Below are positions 60,265 through 64,000 of a DNA stretch of 64,000 nucleotides, one piece after another. The DNA is from Ascoidea asiatica (Eukaryota > Ascomycota > Saccharomycetes > Ascoideales > Ascoideaceae): contig BCKQ01000024.1 in assembly GCA_001600695.1 (NCBI GenBank), positions 55,793 to 119,792 on the forward strand, written 5' to 3'. Below the pieces are notes generated by a model. The model was not told the origin of the DNA. It ran no database searches and saw only the letters and a program-made list of their open reading frames with translations. The position numbers were made by a program, and so were the translations under genes. How positions within the stretch are numbered: position 1 is the first letter of the stretch; every line of letters begins with the position of its first letter.

Positions 60265-62079
60265 ATGATGATGAAAAAACCAATAACTTTCAAAGAGCAA
60301 ATGAATGGATTTCCATGGGGTCAAATTTTAGTAATTTCTCTTGTTCGTTTTGCAGAACCTATAGCTTTTACTTCTCTTTTTCCATATGTTTATTATATGA
60401 TTAGAGATTTTAAAATTGCAAAAAATAGTTCTGAAATTTCAAGATATTCAGCTTATTTAGCTTCTTGTTTTGCATTTTGTCAAATTCTTTGCGCTGTTCA
60501 TTGGGGTAGAGCTGCTGAAGTTTATGGTAGAAAAAGAATTTTAATTGCAGGTTTAACTGGGTGTGCATTTTCTTTATTAATTTTTGGTTTTTCAACTAAT
60601 TTTTGGATGGCTTTACTTGGTAGAAGTTTAATGGGTTGTTTAAATGGTAATGCTGCAATTGTTAGAACAATGTTAGGTGAAATTGCTCATCAAAAAAGAC
60701 ATCAATCTTTAGCTTTTTTAGTAATGCCTTTAGTTAATACAATTGGTACTGTAATTGGTCCATGGATTGGTGGACGTTTATCTCATCCTAAAAAACATAG
60801 TCCATATGATTCAGATTTTGATTCAGATTTAAATCCTGATCTTAATACTAATATTTATTCTGCAATAAACTCAAATATTGATTCAATTGTTGATTCTTTA
60901 TTCATAAAAAGTTCTTTTTATCAAAAAAATTATTTACCAACTTGTATAACAAATCTTTCTGATAAATATCCTTATGCATTACCAAATATTGTTATTGGAA
61001 TTATTTTAGCTACAAGTGCTCTCATTGCTTTCTTTTTCTTAGAAGAAACTCATTATGAATTAAAATATAGATATGATTGGGGTTTAGCTATGGGTGATAA
61101 ATTTTTATCATTATTTGGGGTTGATATTAAAAGAAAATGGACTTTGGATCAAAATGAAATTAATTCTTTAATTGCCGAAGAAGAACCTTTACTAAATAAT
61201 AATTCATCTGAAGAAACAAATGATTCAAATACTGAAAATATTGAAAATAATAATGATTCTAATTCAATTACTCAAAAATCTGATATGATTACAAGTGTAG
61301 AACATGAAACTTCAAGTGTAAAATCTACTTCGACTCCAACTACAGATAATAAATCAATTCCATGGAAAAAAATACTTAAACCAAAAGTTTTAAATCCAAT
61401 TATATCCTTTTTTATTGTTCAGTCACATTTAGTCATTTTCAATGAATTTTTACCAATTTTTTTAAGTTTTGATGCATCTTATGATGAAAATGGAAAATTA
61501 ATATCAAGATTTCCTTTCAAGTTAGCTGGTGGTCTTGGATTTTCTCCTGAAAAAACAGGTAATTTACTTTCAAGTTCTGGTTTTGCAGGAATTTTTATTA
61601 TGTTATTCATCTTTCCATATATTGATAGAAAAATACGATTGATTTATCATTTTAGATTTTCAACTGCTGTTTTTCCAATAATTTATTTTGTATTACCATA
61701 TATTTTATTATTTTTACCAAAATTAAGAAGTGAACCGCTTGATACAACAAATGCAACAATTGCAATTTATTTATTAGCATTTATAAAAATAATATTAACA
61801 TCAAATTGTGAACCTGCAGTAATGCTTTTAATACATAGAAATGCTCCAAGAAAATTTGTTGCAATGGTTAATGGTTTAGCAATTTCTGGATCTGCTTTGG
61901 CAAGATGTTTAGGACCTTTAGTTTGGGGTAGTTTAATGAGTTTTGGTAATCAAAGAGATATCGGATGGTTAAGTTGGTGGTGTCTTAGTTTTTTCTCAAT
62001 TGTTGGATTGATTCAAAGTTTTTATATTGATGATGATGAAGACGAAGAAGATAAACCAGTTGATGAAGAAAATAATTAA
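60265..62079 (+). CDS. Major facilitator superfamily transporter, YCR023C-like
   Basis: This 604-residue MFS membrane protein has twelve predicted spans in two halves. The N-terminal half shows WGQILVISLVRFAEPIAFTSLFPYVYYMI, then the loop motif GRAAEVYGRKRILIAG (MFS signature A) and GRSLMGCLNGNAAIVRTMLGEI, and GPWIGGRLSHP. A cytoplasmic loop (about 270-370) is Asp/Glu/Asn/Ser-rich and includes EEEPLL, a dileucine-like signal. The C-terminal half resumes at PKVLNPIISFFIVQSHL. The layout fits the zinc-induced-facilitator-like group containing S. cerevisiae YCR023C. The substrate is unknown. It shares a promoter region with HOM3. Confidence 0.82.
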   Translation: MMMKKPITFKEQMNGFPWGQILVISLVRFAEPIAFTSLFPYVYYMIRDFKIAKNSSEISRYSAYLASCFAFCQILCAVHWGRAAEVYGRKRILIAGLTGCAFSLLIFGFSTNFWMALLGRSLMGCLNGNAAIVRTMLGEIAHQKRHQSLAFLVMPLVNTIGTVIGPWIGGRLSHPKKHSPYDSDFDSDLNPDLNTNIYSAINSNIDSIVDSLFIKSSFYQKNYLPTCITNLSDKYPYALPNIVIGIILATSALIAFFFLEETHYELKYRYDWGLAMGDKFLSLFGVDIKRKWTLDQNEINSLIAEEEPLLNNNSSEETNDSNTENIENNNDSNSITQKSDMITSVEHETSSVKSTSTPTTDNKSIPWKKILKPKVLNPIISFFIVQSHLVIFNEFLPIFLSFDASYDENGKLISRFPFKLAGGLGFSPEKTGNLLSSSGFAGIFIMLFIFPYIDRKIRLIYHFRFSTAVFPIIYFVLPYILLFLPKLRSEPLDTTNATIAIYLLAFIKIILTSNCEPAVMLLIHRNAPRKFVAMVNGLAISGSALARCLGPLVWGSLMSFGNQRDIGWLSWWCLSFFSIVGLIQSFYIDDDEDEEDKPVDEENN

Positions 62080-62221
62080 TAATCTAAAAAAAAAAAAATG
62101 GGTTCAAAAGCTTACCAAAATAAAAGTTATTATTGTACTATATGAAACTAAATAAAATTTAATAAAAAAAAAACAAGAAAATGCATTTTATAATAATAAT
62201 GATTTTCAATTAGTAAATTTC

Positions 62222-63445
62222 TTAAATTGTATCATCAATTGCTTGTTTATTTAACAGTTTATAAGCTAGAGTTTCAAATTCAAAACTTGCAGCTAAACAA
62301 TTATGATCATAAAATGGAAATAATTGAGAAGCAAAAAAACCAGCAACACCTTTTTTAACATCAACCCAATAATAAAGATTTGGTAAGCCAGCCCACATAA
62401 AAGAGCCTTTTGATCTTCCAGTTGGAATTGCACTATTGATTTGCATCCAATGACTTGTCCAAGCAGTTGTACCTAAAGCATTTAAATCAACATAATTTGT
62501 TAATTGAGGTTGAATACTTTGTAATGGAACAATATCTACACCATTTGGTAATAAAGATTTGAAACAATATTTTTCTAAAGTTTCTGGCTTTAAAATTTGA
62601 CATGCAGTTTCAGGAGAAGTACCATTATGTAAAAAAATTGAAAGAAATTTCAAATAATCTTCAACCCTTCCAAATAAACCATGACCACCACAATAAAATT
62701 CAGGACTTATTGGATGCAATTCAGGATAAACAGTAGTTTTATTATTTATAATATCACGTTGATGTATAGAAGCTTGATCGTTTAATTGTTCAGGAGTTCT
62801 ATTAAATGTTAAAGATTTAATATTCAAAGGTTCAAAAATATATTTTTTAAAATAATCTTCTAAAGATAAACCTGAAACATTTTCAATGATTTTACCAATA
62901 ATATCCATATTTGTACCATATTCCCATTTTGTACCAGGTTCGAAATTAATTGGAGTATCAAAATGTTCCCAAGTTGCTTTTAAAATATTTGGAATACCAG
63001 TTTTTTCTTGAAGTCTTCTATAATTATCATTAAAAAAAGCATAACCAAAACCAGCAGTATGAGTTAATAAATGTGCTAAAGTTGGTTTATTTTTTGGAGT
63101 TACTAAAATTGGATCATTATTACTGTCAAAACAATCAATTAATTTTAAATTTTTTAAGCTTGGTAAATAATTTTCAGCAAGATCATCAATAGAATTAATT
63201 TTACCAGATTCAAGTAATTGTAAAAAAGCAGTTGCAGTTATTGCTTTTGTTGTTGAATAAAATGCAACAGTTGTATTTTTTGTCATTCTATCATTTGGAT
63301 TAACTAAAGATTTTACACCTGAAGCGCCTAGATAAGTTAAACCTTTATCTTTATCAATTATACCAGCAATAATTCCTGGGACAGGATTTTTTGGTAAAGA
63401 TGTAAAATGATCAAGAGTTTCAGTAATTGTTTGTCTTGAAACCAT
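62222..63445 (-). CDS. Serine beta-lactamase-fold esterase or transesterase (class C-like)
   Basis: The 407-residue protein has the fold of class C beta-lactamases, usually an esterase or transesterase in fungi (EstB/LovD-like) rather than a drug-resistance enzyme. The nucleophile motif SxxK is STTK at S64-K67. The Tyr motif is in WEYGTNMD with Y176, and the third motif reads WAG (351-353). LTHTAGFGYAF and YCGGHGLFGRVEDYLKF are also typical. There is no signal peptide, so it should be intracellular. It is complete. One CTG lies at 62257 near the C-terminus. Many budding yeasts lack such a gene, so a transferred origin is possible but not shown. Confidence 0.85.
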   Translation of the reverse strand: MVSRQTITETLDHFTSLPKNPVPGIIAGIIDKDKGLTYLGASGVKSLVNPNDRMTKNTTVAFYSTTKAITATAFLQLLESGKINSIDDLAENYLPSLKNLKLIDCFDSNNDPILVTPKNKPTLAHLLTHTAGFGYAFFNDNYRRLQEKTGIPNILKATWEHFDTPINFEPGTKWEYGTNMDIIGKIIENVSGLSLEDYFKKYIFEPLNIKSLTFNRTPEQLNDQASIHQRDIINNKTTVYPELHPISPEFYCGGHGLFGRVEDYLKFLSIFLHNGTSPETACQILKPETLEKYCFKSLLPNGVDIVPLQSIQPQLTNYVDLNALGTTAWTSHWMQINSAIPTGRSKGSFMWAGLPNLYYWVDVKKGVAGFFASQLFPFYDHNCLAASFEFETLAYKLLNKQAIDDTI

Positions 63446-64000
63446 TTTAATATATTTTTTTAACTAAAATTTTTATTTTTTATTATTTGAATAAATTAAG
63501 AACTGTAATTGAATAAAGTGAAAAGTAAAGAAGATTAAAATTGAACTAAATTATCAATAGGTAAATGTGAAAATAGATTCAATTTATATAGATTTTATAG
63601 GTAATCTAAGTTATTTAAGATTCAATAAATAATATGAATTAAGTTGGCAATATCATAGTAATAAACGAAAAACAAAGAGATAAAAGTTGAAATTGAATAT
63701 TATATCATATTGTTCAAGTAAAAATATTTGAAATAAAGTATTATGATATAATTTTGAGTTAAATTTCAAAGCAATCATGACTTAAAAGTGGAGTTTTAGA
63801 TCACAAACAAACTAAAATTTAATGTGGATTTTAATGCGCAAAATTTCAAACATATTGGTTCAATGGATATATCTAAGAACAAATCTAATTGGATGGTTAT
63901 AGAATATGTTGGCATTCTTGAGACATAATGGAATAAATTAAGTTGTTTTAGTTTAAAAAATTTCAAAGATAATGAAAAATGAGGTCAATATTATAAATAT
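63446..64000. promoter_or_regulatory. Region upstream of the beta-lactamase-fold gene
   Basis: AT-rich sequence runs to the window end. I see no ORF, repeat array or GC-rich island. The next gene, if any, lies outside. Confidence 0.4.

Noticed and set aside
62222-63445. Antibiotic-resistance beta-lactamase
   Set aside because: It is a beta-lactamase-fold protein in a eukaryote without a signal peptide; the WAG third motif fits esterases and transesterases better.
1-64000. tRNA, rRNA, retrotransposon LTR, CRISPR array and centromere
   Set aside because: I looked for A/B-box tRNA promoters with T-loop GGTTC, LTR-like paired ends, regular spacer arrays, and a Cbf1 site plus long AT plus CCGAA layout. 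None was convincing.

Overview
This window reads as nuclear DNA of an ascomycete budding yeast (Saccharomycotina). Most genes are single-exon ORFs whose closest recognisable relatives are Saccharomyces-type housekeeping proteins: RTS1, VPS4, IRC3, PTA1, BOL1, GCD2, RRP36, IFH1, SGF73, ECO1, RKI1 and HOM3. The DNA is strongly AT-rich. Leucine is written almost only as TTA/TTG, and non-conserved protein regions are swollen with Asn, Ser, Asp and Lys runs. The few in-frame CTG codons I found lie mainly in disordered regions, so the nuclear code (standard, or a CUG-Ser type) cannot be decided from this window. A pectinesterase with a fungal cellulose-binding domain, a CLIP-170-sized CAP-Gly protein and a 1,218-residue ECO1 set it apart from S. 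cerevisiae.

Layout. 1-12 kb: RTS1 (PP2A-B56) and VPS4 diverge around a 2.2 kb gap; VPS4 converges on a giant BIK1/CLIP-170-like gene. 12-22.8 kb: IRC3 and PTA1 are divergent, followed by BOL1 and a NAT4-like acetyltransferase. 22.8-28.8 kb: a secreted CBM1-pectinesterase, GCD2 (eIF2B delta) and an unrecognised probable mitochondrial protein, all on the minus strand. 29-41 kb: RRP36, IFH1, SGF73 and ECO1. 42.5-51.7 kb: an amino-acid permease, a type II membrane dipeptidyl aminopeptidase, RKI1 and a FUR4/DAL4-type permease. 53.8-64 kb: an acidic protein of unknown function, a decayed Zn2Cys6 transcription factor, HOM3 (aspartokinase), a YCR023C-like MFS transporter and a class-C beta-lactamase-fold esterase.

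The genes do not form one pathway. Loose themes are ribosome and translation control (IFH1, RRP36, GCD2), amino-acid supply (HOM3, permease, with a Gcn4-type site at HOM3) and chromatin or cohesion (SGF73, ECO1, NAT4).

The most distinctive non-coding signal is a set of short GC-rich islands, roughly 100-500 bp long. They sit almost exclusively in promoter gaps and stand out sharply from the AT-rich background. They carry perfect short dyads, TCACRTGA (Cbf1-type) sites, TGTGGC words and short tandem arrays, including an 11-bp CATTCC array and a 9-bp CATTCY array. I see no tRNA, rRNA, transposon, CRISPR array or spliceosomal intron that I can support. Five coding tracts begin upstream with TTG, and for those I chose the first in-frame ATG.
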